The notes beneath the pieces are model-generated. The model had not been told where the DNA came from. It made no database searches and worked only from the letters and a program-made list of their open reading frames with translations. Shown in pieces: positions 19,330-27,143 of a stretch of DNA of 64,000 bases (the first letter of the stretch is position 1; the number at the start of each line of letters is the position of its first letter). The translations under genes were made by a program, and so were the position numbers. Source of the stretch: Methanothermococcus okinawensis IH1 (GTDB lineage: Archaea > AGJL01 > Methanococci > Methanococcales > Methanococcaceae); NCBI RefSeq assembly GCF_000179575.2, contig NC_015636.1, positions 721,495-785,494 on the forward strand, read 5' to 3'.

Positions 19330-20142
19330 ATGGATTCAAAAACATTAGTAAATAAGATTTTAAATGATATTTATAAGAATTTAGACGAATATTCAAAAGA
19401 TTTAATAAGAGCTTGCAATTTTGATGTTCAATTTAAAAATTTGTATATTACAGATGATATGACAGGAAAAAAATATTATATAAGAAATTTAATGGATTGT
19501 GAAGATATTCCATTATTTGAGGCTCAAAATAGGATATATAGAGTTAAAAAAGTCAGTTTAGAAAAAATAATTGATGAGGTTATAATATTATACCTATCAT
19601 CGAGAAAATCAAAAGATGGTTATTCTTTTGAAGTGGATAGTAATTATAAGGTTGTTGAACCTATGGTATTTATAAATTATGAACATAAGGAAAGAATATT
19701 GATGTGGAATGAGCTCACCGAAGAGGAGCTCGATGAAAAACTTGCAGATTTTGATATGAAAATAGACGCAATAACTGAGGATATTTTAAAAAAGATAGGA
19801 TGCATTGACAATAATAATTTTGTAGTGTATGTGGATGTATTTATGGATTTAGAAATTATTAAGAACATTACTGAAAAGGAAGGAAATATGGTAATGATTT
19901 GGATACATCCTCTGTTTATATTTTCGGACAATAATGTGGTAAAAGGAATTATTGCATATGAGCTCTCAAAATATAATAAAAATATATTGGAAATGTTCTA
20001 TAAAGATATTATAGAATACTGTAAAGAATATAAAAAGCTTTGCAGTAAAAATTTAAAGATATTGGATAAAATAAAGGAAATAGCAATAAAAAGAAATGAT
20101 AAAAAGGTTATTGAAGAGCTTAAAGAGATGGAATTTATTTAA
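19330..20142 (+). CDS. Uncharacterised methanococcal protein
   Basis: I do not recognise this protein of about 270 residues. It is acidic/lysine-rich and predicted soluble. One central stretch (IWIHPLFIF...VVKGIIAYELSKYNK, near 198-222) has the shape of a zincin-type helix (normally HExxH) but the first His is replaced by Tyr-Glu (AYELSKY), so a protease function is not supported. The ATG at 19330 is chosen because GTGA lies 5 nt before it; an in-frame GTG at 19321 is the alternative. It follows the NIP7-like gene by 34 bp and is probably cotranscribed with it. Confidence 0.55.
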   Translation: MDSKTLVNKILNDIYKNLDEYSKDLIRACNFDVQFKNLYITDDMTGKKYYIRNLMDCEDIPLFEAQNRIYRVKKVSLEKIIDEVIILYLSSRKSKDGYSFEVDSNYKVVEPMVFINYEHKERILMWNELTEEELDEKLADFDMKIDAITEDILKKIGCIDNNNFVVYVDVFMDLEIIKNITEKEGNMVMIWIHPLFIFSDNNVVKGIIAYELSKYNKNILEMFYKDIIEYCKEYKKLCSKNLKILDKIKEIAIKRNDKKVIEELKEMEFI

Positions 20143-20660
20143 TTTATAATCATTAAAAATAAATAAAAATAGAAATCTAAATCTTATTAATTTCCTTAGA
20201 TTTTTTAAAAATTAAATTTAATCTTTATTTATTTATTTTTTTTAATCTTTTATTTTTTAAGATTTTTGGATATTATTCTTACAATAGTGGTTATTATTGC
20301 CTAAAACTACCAATAATGCTAAGATATAATAAAATATTACTAAAATATTTACCGATATAATATTAATATTGTCAAATATAGGGAATATCCTTTTATAAAA
20401 CCATATATCAGTAAATAACCTACACAAAATGCTAAAAGTGTCCATAAAATATTAAATTTTCTCATTTACCTCACACCCCTAACAATAAATAATGCTATGT
20501 TTATATAAATGATATTAGTATTAATTATTGTGACCTACACTATTTTATTAATAACTATTTTTTTAATAAATTTAATATTGTCCAAACTCTTGCCATTGTG
20601 CGTTTATATGATAATAATAGATTATTATTGCAGTAATAATAAATAGTTATATAAGCATAA
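20143..20660. other. Gene-poor spacer between convergent operons
   Basis: About 520 bp of A+T-rich DNA between the hcgA transcript and the leftward exporter operon. T-rich runs near 20195-20265 could terminate the rightward transcript. The only coding signal is the short membrane ORF at 20349-20465 described separately. Confidence 0.5.
20349..20465 (-). CDS. Possible small membrane protein, perhaps frameshifted
   Basis: A 38-codon frame starting at an ATG with a good GAGGTAA ribosome-binding site encodes MRKFNILWTLLAFCVGYLLI followed by YGFIKGYSLYLTILILYR, i.e. one hydrophobic helix and part of another. The reading continues in a different frame down to 20257 with a second hydrophobic segment (VNILVIFYYILALLVVLG) and a polar tail, so the locus may be a two-helix protein with a frameshift near 20360-20400. 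Unlike the other two frameshifts in the window there is no long homopolymer here. Function unknown; it could also be spurious. Confidence 0.35.
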   Translation of the reverse strand: MRKFNILWTLLAFCVGYLLIYGFIKGYSLYLTILILYR

Positions 20661-21782
20661 TTATTCATATTTAAGAGCTTCTATAGGGTTTAACTTGGAT
20701 GCTTTATATGCAGGATATAGTGCAGATATTATAGAAATACTTATACCAATTATTACACTTTTTATTAAGATATAAATTAAATCTATCATAGGTAATATCA
20801 TACCATTGCCATAGTAATATAATACAATTTGACCAACAATTAAACTAAGTATTATACCAATTAAACTACCAACTGCCCCTAGTATTGCTGATTCATAAAG
20901 AAACAAAACTATAATGTCCATTTTAGACGCCCCAATACTTTTCATAATTCCAATCTCTTTTGTTCGTTCGATTGTTCCCATGATTGTTATATTTGCAATA
21001 CCCATTCCTGAAATTATTAAAGATATTGCACCTATTGACGATAAGAAATTAGTTATGGTATTTAGTGTAGAGCTCATAACTTTAAATAAATCTTTCATTG
21101 TTATTATCGATATTTTATTATTATTTTTGTCCATTGCTTTTTTCAATTTAAATATTGTGTTGTTGATTTTATGCTTATCATTTACAATTACTACGATATT
21201 AGAACAATTACTCCTGCCATAGAATCTATTGTATGTTTTTTGTGATAAGATAGCATCACTATATGGAATTGTTAAGTGGCATATTCCAGCAATTCTAAAA
21301 GATATATTATTTATATACACCATATCTCCTTTTTTTAGTCCATATCTTTTTGCAGTGATATTGTTAAATATGATTGATGTGTCCGTTAATTTTGGTATTT
21401 CGTTGCTTTTATCATTTTTGATGTTTTCTGATTTTTCCAATATATACATATCTCCTTTTTTAATTCCAGAGATTTTTATGTATAGTTTTGTCCCATTTCT
21501 TAAGCAAATTATGTTATCTGTGGAATATATCGGAATTGATTTATCTGATAATTTATTTATGATTTCAATATCCTTTTTTGTAAATCCTTGATTATCCAAA
21601 GATGATAAAATAAGTATATTATTAGCAAAGTTTTCATTTGAAACATTTTTATTAACACTTGTTCCAATAATTCCAAAAATGGTAACCATAAAAATTCCTA
21701 TTATAACCCCTAACACTGCCAAAGTGGTTCTTAACCTATTACTCTTTAAGTTTCTTACTGCCATTTTTAGATATATTTTCAT
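20661..21782 (-). CDS. MacB/FtsX-type ABC transporter permease
   Basis: A 373-residue permease of the MacB/LolC/FtsX type. It has an N-terminal membrane helix (LRTTLAVLGVIIGIFMVTIFGIIGTS, 18-43), a large extracytoplasmic MacB-like domain (about 44-240), and three C-terminal helices containing the FtsX signature (IERTKEIGIMKSIGASKMDIIVLFLYESAILGAVGSLIG). It ends in YPAYKASKLNPIEALKYE, the typical coupling tail. Such permeases work as mechanotransmitters or exporters of peptides and lipoproteins with a LolD/MacB ATPase, which is encoded two genes upstream. It is the last gene of the operon and a paralogue of the preceding gene, about 29 bp away. Confidence 0.88.
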   Translation of the reverse strand: MKIYLKMAVRNLKSNRLRTTLAVLGVIIGIFMVTIFGIIGTSVNKNVSNENFANNILILSSLDNQGFTKKDIEIINKLSDKSIPIYSTDNIICLRNGTKLYIKISGIKKGDMYILEKSENIKNDKSNEIPKLTDTSIIFNNITAKRYGLKKGDMVYINNISFRIAGICHLTIPYSDAILSQKTYNRFYGRSNCSNIVVIVNDKHKINNTIFKLKKAMDKNNNKISIITMKDLFKVMSSTLNTITNFLSSIGAISLIISGMGIANITIMGTIERTKEIGIMKSIGASKMDIIVLFLYESAILGAVGSLIGIILSLIVGQIVLYYYGNGMILPMIDLIYILIKSVIIGISISIISALYPAYKASKLNPIEALKYE

Positions 21783-21810
21783 AGTTATCCCAACTATCCT
21801 TACTATACAC

Positions 21811-22899
21811 TTATTTTCTAAGAGCTCCTATTGGGTTTAATTTAGATGCCTTGTATGCAGGATATATTGCCGAAATTAAAGTTAGTAATAGTCCAATGGA
21901 AATTCCATAAACGGCATATTTTAGTGCAAATAAGGGCATATCCAAGCCAATTATATATTTAACTATAATATATCCAGTAGCATAACTTACAATAGTCCCA
22001 ATAATACAACCAATTAATCCTAAAATAAATGCCTCATATAGAAATAGCATCATAATATCTTTTTTTGAAGCTCCAATACTTTTCATAATTCCAATTTCTC
22101 TTGTTCTTTCCACCACATTCATTATCATCACATTTCCTATGCAGACAGATGCTACAATTAATGAAACTCCCCCAATGGCAGACAAAAATAATGATAATTT
22201 ATCTATTATTGAAGAAAGCATGGTTAAAGAATTATACACCACTGCTTTGTTTTCTTTGTTATTTAACAATTTTATAGATTCATTTTTTATTTTCGATTTC
22301 GAATTTTTACTGGTTTTTATTATTATTTTTGAATAACCTGCATTTCCACATATTTGTTTAAATGTATTATCTGAAATAATATAATCCAACCCCAAATTAC
22401 TTAATATATTATTGTTATTCTTTAGTTTTATTATCCTTAATTTTGAATTTTTTAATTTAATATAGTCCCCATTTTTTAAACCGAGATTTTTTAGGCAATA
22501 TGAGTTTATGCCAATTGATGTATCAGATATTTCTTTATTTGTTAATTTTTTCATATTGATTTTGTTTAATCCATATACTGTTATTATCGTTTCATTTCGT
22601 CCTCTATTATATTTCATAACCTCATCGCTGGATAATATAGGAATTATTTCACAGTTGAATTTTTTAATTTCAAGTTTTTTAACATCCTTTTCTGAAAAAT
22701 AAAAATAACCTTGTTTTTTATTAGGTATTATCTCAATATATGATATTTTACCATTTTGCTCATTTAGACCATTTTTTACACTTTCCCCAATTATTCCAAA
22801 AATAGACAATGAAACTACTCCAATTACAATACCCATAAATGCTAAAAAGCTCATAAGTTTATGTCTTTTTAAATTCCTCTTAGCCATTTCAAAATACAT
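21811..22899 (-). CDS. MacB/FtsX-type ABC transporter permease (paralogue)
   Basis: A 362-residue permease with the same plan as its downstream neighbour: N-terminal helix (LMSFLAFMGIVIGVVSLSIFGIIGES), extracytoplasmic domain, and three C-terminal helices with VVERTREIGIMKSIGASKKDIMMLFLYEAFILGLIG and a C-terminal YPAYKASKLNPIGAL. I place the start at ATG 22899, one base after the ATPase stop, because GAGG precedes it at the right distance; an in-frame TTG lies 4 codons upstream. Two paralogous permeases suggest a heterodimeric channel served by one ATPase. Confidence 0.87.
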   Translation of the reverse strand: MYFEMAKRNLKRHKLMSFLAFMGIVIGVVSLSIFGIIGESVKNGLNEQNGKISYIEIIPNKKQGYFYFSEKDVKKLEIKKFNCEIIPILSSDEVMKYNRGRNETIITVYGLNKINMKKLTNKEISDTSIGINSYCLKNLGLKNGDYIKLKNSKLRIIKLKNNNNILSNLGLDYIISDNTFKQICGNAGYSKIIIKTSKNSKSKIKNESIKLLNNKENKAVVYNSLTMLSSIIDKLSLFLSAIGGVSLIVASVCIGNVMIMNVVERTREIGIMKSIGASKKDIMMLFLYEAFILGLIGCIIGTIVSYATGYIIVKYIIGLDMPLFALKYAVYGISIGLLLTLISAIYPAYKASKLNPIGALRK

Positions 22900-22900
22900 A

Positions 22901-23578
22901 TTATTCCTCAACTAATTCTCCATCCCTAATATTTATTATCCTATCGGCAACCTTTCCAACATTTATATCGTGGGTAACCATAACAACCGTTTTTCCAGAT
23001 TTGTTTAATTTTTTTAGGAGCTCCATAATTTTAGCACCAGTCTTTGAATCCAATGACCCTGTTGGTTCATCGCATAATAAAATAGGTGGGTCATTTGCAA
23101 GAGCTCGTGCTATTGCCACCCTCTGTTGCTGACCCCCACTTAATTGATTGGGTTTGTGATTTGCAAATTTTTCATCCAATTCAGCCATTTTTAAACATTC
23201 CAATGCTCTTTTTCGTTTTTCTTCCGAGCTCATATTACTTCGATATTTAAATATTAGGGGGAGCTCTACATTTTCTAATGCACTCAACAATGGAATAAGA
23301 TTAAACTGTTGAAATACAAATCCAATTTTCATTCTCCTAATTTCCGTTAATTGGTTATCGTTTAAATCACTTGCTTTTACACTATCTATATATACCTCTC
23401 CATTATCTGGTCTATCCAAACAACCAATAATATTTAAAAGTGTAGATTTCCCACTTCCACTTGGTCCCATAATTGAGACAAATTCTCCCTCTTCTATTCT
23501 TAGATTTACATTATTTAGTGCGTATATTACTTCTTCCCCCATTTTGTAGGATTTTACAACATTTTTTAATATAATCAT
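22901..23578 (-). CDS. LolD/MacB-type ABC transporter ATPase
   Basis: A 225-residue ABC ATPase with all motifs: Walker A GPSGSGKST near 38, Q-loop VFQQFNLIP near 88, signature LSGGQQQRVAIARAL near 143, Walker B ILLCDEPTGSLD near 163 and the switch His in VMVTHDINVG near 198. It belongs to the LolD/MacB group whose structural model is M. jannaschii MJ0796, and probably is its orthologue. It energises the two FtsX-type permeases encoded immediately downstream. The ATG follows GGGGAATT. Confidence 0.93.
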   Translation of the reverse strand: MIILKNVVKSYKMGEEVIYALNNVNLRIEEGEFVSIMGPSGSGKSTLLNIIGCLDRPDNGEVYIDSVKASDLNDNQLTEIRRMKIGFVFQQFNLIPLLSALENVELPLIFKYRSNMSSEEKRKRALECLKMAELDEKFANHKPNQLSGGQQQRVAIARALANDPPILLCDEPTGSLDSKTGAKIMELLKKLNKSGKTVVMVTHDINVGKVADRIINIRDGELVEE

Positions 23579-23599
23579 AATTCCCCTTTATTATTATTT

Positions 23600-25114
23600 T
23601 TATTCCTTTTTTCTTATAAATCCCCTATAAATTAAATAAATCACTCCAATACAAAATAAAAGACCTATTCCAATAACTGCATAATTAATTCCCTCTTTTT
23701 TTCCATTATAATCATTATACGATACTACCTGACCATTATCTATTTTTATCTCCTTGTTTATTGTTATTAAATTGTTGTTTTCATCCCTGTATGTAATTAC
23801 AATTGGAATTTCACTTACATTTCCATTTATCACACAGTGCAATTCAAAACTTCCATAATCATCTGCATTTAATGTTCCTACAAAATAATTTTCGTATGGT
23901 CTTTTTGGGATAATATTCTTTGTTCTTTTAATGCTAACCAATACACTTTTTGCCTTGGTAGTTCCTATATTGGATAAATCCCCAGTAATTGTTTTTTCGG
24001 TTATTCCCTCTATATTTATTCCAGTTAAAACTAAATCAGCCCTTCCTATAACATTTACAGAGATATTTTTATCCACTTCATTTCCATCAAAAATTATTTT
24101 TATGGGGATTTCTTTAACTCCTATCTCATTTACCTTTATTTTAAATGAAACATTTTTGGTTTTTCCATAAGGTATAAAGATAGTTTTTTGATTATTTCCT
24201 AAATAATATTTTTCAATAGATATAATAAAATTAGCATCCTTGTAATTGTTTTTTAGGGATAATGTGAAATTATTCACCTCTCCAACGGGATAAGTGTAGT
24301 TAATTACATTTAAATCAACGGCATTATCTGGAATTACTTTAAATACTAAATTTCCTTTCTCTTCAACAATTTTTTGATTTTTGTAGTTGTATGTGATTGT
24401 ATTGGAATGCCCCTGTTCTGTTTCTGTTTTATCCATTAGTTGTAAATTATCATATGGATTATTATATGTTAGTTCATAGGGTAGTTTTAAAATACCATCT
24501 CCACTTGCATAAATTTTAATCTCCATCAATTTTGTTTGGTGTGGTTTTAAGCCGTCTATATAACCCTCCGATAATGAAAAAATATTACTATTATCGTTGT
24601 TAAATTGCATCTTTATGTTTTTTGCTACCCCTGTTCCCTCATTTGTTATTTTTAAATAGATGGTATTTTCGCCTTCTTTTATTGTTGGTGGATTTTCAAT
24701 TGTAAGTATTGGTTTTCCCCTAATTGGAATAGTAAATATTCTATTTTCTGAATGTTGTTTATTATCCTCTGTATAGTTGCAATATGCCACAATTTTATAG
24801 TCCTTTGACGGAGTATTATCTTTAATTTTTATTATAAAATGACCTACTCCTTTTTCAGATGGAAATAATTGCCCCTCATAATCCTTTCCTTTAATTATTT
24901 GTATGTAATTCTTACTTTCCCCATAAGGATATATGCCTATTACGGTGTTGTTTATCTCCTTTTCTGGTGTGATTACCACCCATAAATCATAGGTCTTTGA
25001 TGGTTCCAAATATTGATTTTTATAGTCAATGCTTGTAAATTCCACTGCATCTATTGTGTTTAAAATTAAAAATAAAGATAAGATAGATAAAAAAATAAAA
25101 AAGGATTTTTTCAT
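23600..25114 (-). CDS. Secreted, membrane-anchored beta-sandwich (CARDB/NEW3-like) protein
   Basis: A 504-residue protein with a signal peptide (KSFFIFLSILSLFLILNTIDA, 3-23), an extracytoplasmic region of about 440 residues made of repeated beta-sandwich-like units (e.g. ENTIYLKITNEGTGVAKNIKMQFNND and VNNFTLSLKNNYKDANFIISIEKY), and one C-terminal membrane helix (AVIGIGLLFCIGVIYLIYRGFI) with a basic stop. The units look like CARDB or NEW3-type domains. In the operon it could be the extracytoplasmic adaptor, a MacA-like role, passing substrate to or from the ABC permeases; that is inference. It starts 4 bp after the previous gene and ends 21 bp before the ATPase. Confidence 0.75.
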   Translation of the reverse strand: MKKSFFIFLSILSLFLILNTIDAVEFTSIDYKNQYLEPSKTYDLWVVITPEKEINNTVIGIYPYGESKNYIQIIKGKDYEGQLFPSEKGVGHFIIKIKDNTPSKDYKIVAYCNYTEDNKQHSENRIFTIPIRGKPILTIENPPTIKEGENTIYLKITNEGTGVAKNIKMQFNNDNSNIFSLSEGYIDGLKPHQTKLMEIKIYASGDGILKLPYELTYNNPYDNLQLMDKTETEQGHSNTITYNYKNQKIVEEKGNLVFKVIPDNAVDLNVINYTYPVGEVNNFTLSLKNNYKDANFIISIEKYYLGNNQKTIFIPYGKTKNVSFKIKVNEIGVKEIPIKIIFDGNEVDKNISVNVIGRADLVLTGINIEGITEKTITGDLSNIGTTKAKSVLVSIKRTKNIIPKRPYENYFVGTLNADDYGSFELHCVINGNVSEIPIVITYRDENNNLITINKEIKIDNGQVVSYNDYNGKKEGINYAVIGIGLLFCIGVIYLIYRGFIRKKE

Positions 25115-25118
25115 TATT

Positions 25119-25649
25119 TCACCTTATAGTATATAATACTAAATTAATTATACCAACCACTATCGCTAGAATTAGTGATTTGTTAAATTTTAGAGAATAG
25201 GTATATTGAATGCCTTTTGCCCATATTAAGCATGCCCATATTGTAAATATAATATATATTAAATAATTCAGCCATTGAGGCATTGGTGAACCCCCATTTA
25301 TATAATTCAACATATCTATTATGATATCACTAAATGCTGTTATTATGTAACCATATGCAATAATTTCAAATATCTTTTTAAATGAAATATCTTTTAATTT
25401 TGTAACATATAATAATACATCTATTATCATTGTATCTAACAATATAAGTAATAATAACACCATAATTGAAATAATTACAACGATTATTGTTGTTGTAGGT
25501 TGGCAATTTCCTTTAAGGGTAAGTAGGGATAACGCAGATGCAAATGTATTTAATAATATTGCAATTAATGGGACATAACGATTATAAGGTCTAACCCCTA
25601 CATTTTGAAAGAATTTATCTGGATTTATTATTAAATCTATTATCTTCAT
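25119..25649 (-). CDS. Yip1-like polytopic membrane protein
   Basis: A 176-residue protein beginning MKIIDLIINPDKFFQNVGVRPY, the amphipathic lead-in of Yip1/DUF1282-type proteins, followed by five likely membrane helices (around 28-45, 52-76, 92-115, 128-144 and 155-174). Function in archaea is unknown. It lies between the SpoIIM-like gene (16-bp gap) and the large secreted protein (4-bp gap), so it is part of the same exporter operon. The ATG follows GAGGT. Confidence 0.7.
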   Translation of the reverse strand: MKIIDLIINPDKFFQNVGVRPYNRYVPLIAILLNTFASALSLLTLKGNCQPTTTIIVVIISIMVLLLLILLDTMIIDVLLYVTKLKDISFKKIFEIIAYGYIITAFSDIIIDMLNYINGGSPMPQWLNYLIYIIFTIWACLIWAKGIQYTYSLKFNKSLILAIVVGIINLVLYTIR

Positions 25650-25665
25650 GGTATACCTCAGTTAT

Positions 25666-26220
25666 TTATGTTAATGACAGCAATGTTGGTGTTATATATG
25701 CTTCTATAAATGCGGCTATTATAATTAATGATAATGAAAGTAGGGACATGCAAAAAATTTCACAAATGTCTTCTTTTGTCATTAATTTTTCTTTTTTATC
25801 CAATAGATATAATATTAGGTTAGATGGTATTTTTAACCCTACTGCACCAGCTAAAATAAATCCTGCAAATTCCAATATACCATGTGGAAGAATACCTGCA
25901 ATAATATATGTTATTTTTGTTCCAGAAGCGATAAATGATACATAAAATCCATTTATAAACAATAGATAAATATCCAATATGCCAAATACTAACACACCAG
26001 ATATGAGTTTTATATATACCGTAATGTTATTATATAATATATCCCAAAAAGATAATGTTGTTAACGAATTCAAATGCATATAATTGATAGATGATTCGTT
26101 TATTGGAAAATTGTGGGATGATGATATATATAATACATGCCCCATAAATATTCCGAAGGTAAAACTTAATATTGCGATAATAATTGGAATTGAAACTTTA
26201 TATTTACCATATATGTCCAT
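25666..26220 (-). CDS. SpoIIM/DUF95 family membrane protein
   Basis: A 184-residue polytopic membrane protein with about five helices. The pattern FWDILYNNITVYIKLISGVLVFGILDIYLLFINGFYVSFI ... ILPHGILEFAGFILAGAVGLKI is characteristic of the SpoIIM/DUF95 family (the PHG/E-x3 turn is the family hallmark). Members of this family are found in sporulating bacteria and, relevantly, in circular-bacteriocin clusters, where a DUF95 protein is needed for production and immunity. Here it directly follows the small secreted peptide gene (48-bp gap), which is the basis for the system proposed under findings. Confidence 0.82.
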   Translation of the reverse strand: MDIYGKYKVSIPIIIAILSFTFGIFMGHVLYISSSHNFPINESSINYMHLNSLTTLSFWDILYNNITVYIKLISGVLVFGILDIYLLFINGFYVSFIASGTKITYIIAGILPHGILEFAGFILAGAVGLKIPSNLILYLLDKKEKLMTKEDICEIFCMSLLSLSLIIIAAFIEAYITPTLLSLT

Positions 26221-26268
26221 ATTTTTACCCTTGCCTCTAAAAAATAAAAAATAAAAACTAAAATATTT

Positions 26269-26610
26269 TTACCATATTAGTGCATTTATGGATGGGTTCC
26301 ATATATATGAAATATATTTTGCTGCCATAGATATAATTCTCCCGTATTTTGTTGGGAGTTTTGCTTTTGATATATCATTTAGTGTTTTATAGCCCTCTTC
26401 TTTTAAATATTTTAAGAAATCTATAACTGCAAGTCCCGTGTCCATATCTACATATCCCTTAGCAATTAATATGTATATTGCATCCCCTGTATCTTTGGAT
26501 ATAGTTGATACAGATGTTTCGCTTGAAATACTTGCAGGTGTAGCAAATACCGCTCCTACCATACATAGCATAGCCACAGCAGCGAAACCTTTAAGTATAT
26601 TTAAGTTCAT
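26269..26610 (-). CDS. Small secreted peptide precursor ending in NALIW, bacteriocin-like candidate
   Basis: A 113-residue precursor with a strong signal-like N-terminus (basic K7, hydrophobic FAAVAMLCMVGAVFA to about residue 23, then TPAS). The remaining 90 residues are mostly helical with two hydrophobic stretches (AIYILIAKGYVDMDTGLAVIDFL and RIISMAAKYISYIW) and end PSINALIW. The mature parts of the circular bacteriocins AS-48 (VIAW) and uberolysin (AVIW) end similarly with a Trp used in head-to-tail closure. The ribosome-binding site AGGAGGTGA is the strongest in the operon, consistent with an abundant product. It heads the DUF95-Yip1-adaptor-ABC operon. Alternatives are a structural or signalling peptide; no homologue with known function is recognised. 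Confidence 0.55.
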   Translation of the reverse strand: MNLNILKGFAAVAMLCMVGAVFATPASISSETSVSTISKDTGDAIYILIAKGYVDMDTGLAVIDFLKYLKEEGYKTLNDISKAKLPTKYGRIISMAAKYISYIWNPSINALIW

Positions 26611-26654
26611 GGTTTATTCACCTCCTTTAATTTTAAGGGAGTAATTTTCTCTAA

Positions 26655-26727
26655 GGCTCAGAACCCTTTGGGTTTATCATCGCCAAGGTCGGCTCCGAAT
26701 AGTTCCCACCTATTCATCATCGCCGAC
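26655..26727 (-). ncRNA. Structured leader with two tandem K-turn (box C/D-like) hairpins
   Basis: On the minus strand two hairpins follow each other. Hairpin A (26727-26688): stem GUCGGC/GCCGAC, internal loop GAUGAU opposite GGA, upper stem GAAUAG/CUAUUC. Hairpin B (26684-26655): stem GGC/GCC, internal loop GAUGAUA opposite CUGA, upper stem AACCC/GGGUU with an AAA loop. The GAUGA/CUGA internal loops match K-turn or box C/D motifs, which bind L7Ae in archaea. The island is far richer in G+C than its surroundings and ends 45 nt before the peptide gene start, so it is most simply a 5'-UTR regulatory element; a free-standing C/D sRNA is the alternative. Confidence 0.6.
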
Positions 26728-26829
26728 TTTTCATTTTTTCTTCAATGTTTTTAAACAATCATTTAATAATGTTTTTAATATCGTAATTAATTTTTACTTT
26801 TTTCGTAATTATTATATATGCAAAACTCC

Positions 26830-26857
26830 TATATATATATATATATATATATATATT
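26830..26857. repeat. (TA)14 dinucleotide repeat
   Basis: Fourteen uninterrupted TA units in the divergent spacer upstream of the peptide operon. A perfect repeat this long is prone to slippage and could vary in length between strains. Confidence 0.9.
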
Positions 26858-27143
26858 ATGATTTAAATTAAATAGAAAAGTATTTAAAATAAGTTTAATT
26901 TATGAAATTTTGTCAATTGATATTTTTATTAATTAAAATACATAAAATTAATTTAAAATGAGAAATAACCAAACCAGAGCTCCTATTAAATATAACCAAA
27001 GACGAAATTTTATGACCCTTAACTATTTAAGATTATAATTATAATCAAATATTATATTATATGATTAGATAGGACATATTAAATTAGTAATTTCATTAGT
27101 TCTGTCTGAACTATATATAATAAACTATATAATAGGGCATATT

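Larger units (their letters stand above)
26611..27143. other. Divergent spacer with structured leader and TA repeat
   Basis: This 533-bp gap separates the leftward peptide/exporter operon from rightward truD. It contains the G+C-rich leader RNA (26655-26727), a poly-T/A-rich presumed promoter zone for the operon (about 26745-26800 on the minus strand), a 28-bp TA repeat (26830-26857) and otherwise A+T-rich DNA. I see no further gene. Confidence 0.5.

Noticed and set aside
19926-19995. Zinc metalloprotease motif in the unknown protein at 19330-20142
   Set aside because: The helix lacks the first His of HExxH (reads AYELSKY) and no third ligand is apparent.
26655-26727. Fluoride, SAM or other known riboswitch in the peptide leader
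   Set aside because: GGCGAUG recalls the fluoride motif, but the CUGAUG pairing partner and pseudoknot are missing; the symmetric GAUGA/CUGA loops fit K-turns better.
26655-26727. Canonical box C/D guide sRNA
   Set aside because: The spacers between boxes are self-complementary hairpins rather than rRNA-like guides and the D' box reads CGGA. Kept only as an alternative.
26830-26857. CRISPR or origin-type iteron array
   Set aside because: It is only a dinucleotide repeat; no spacers, no cas genes and no longer unit are present anywhere in the window.
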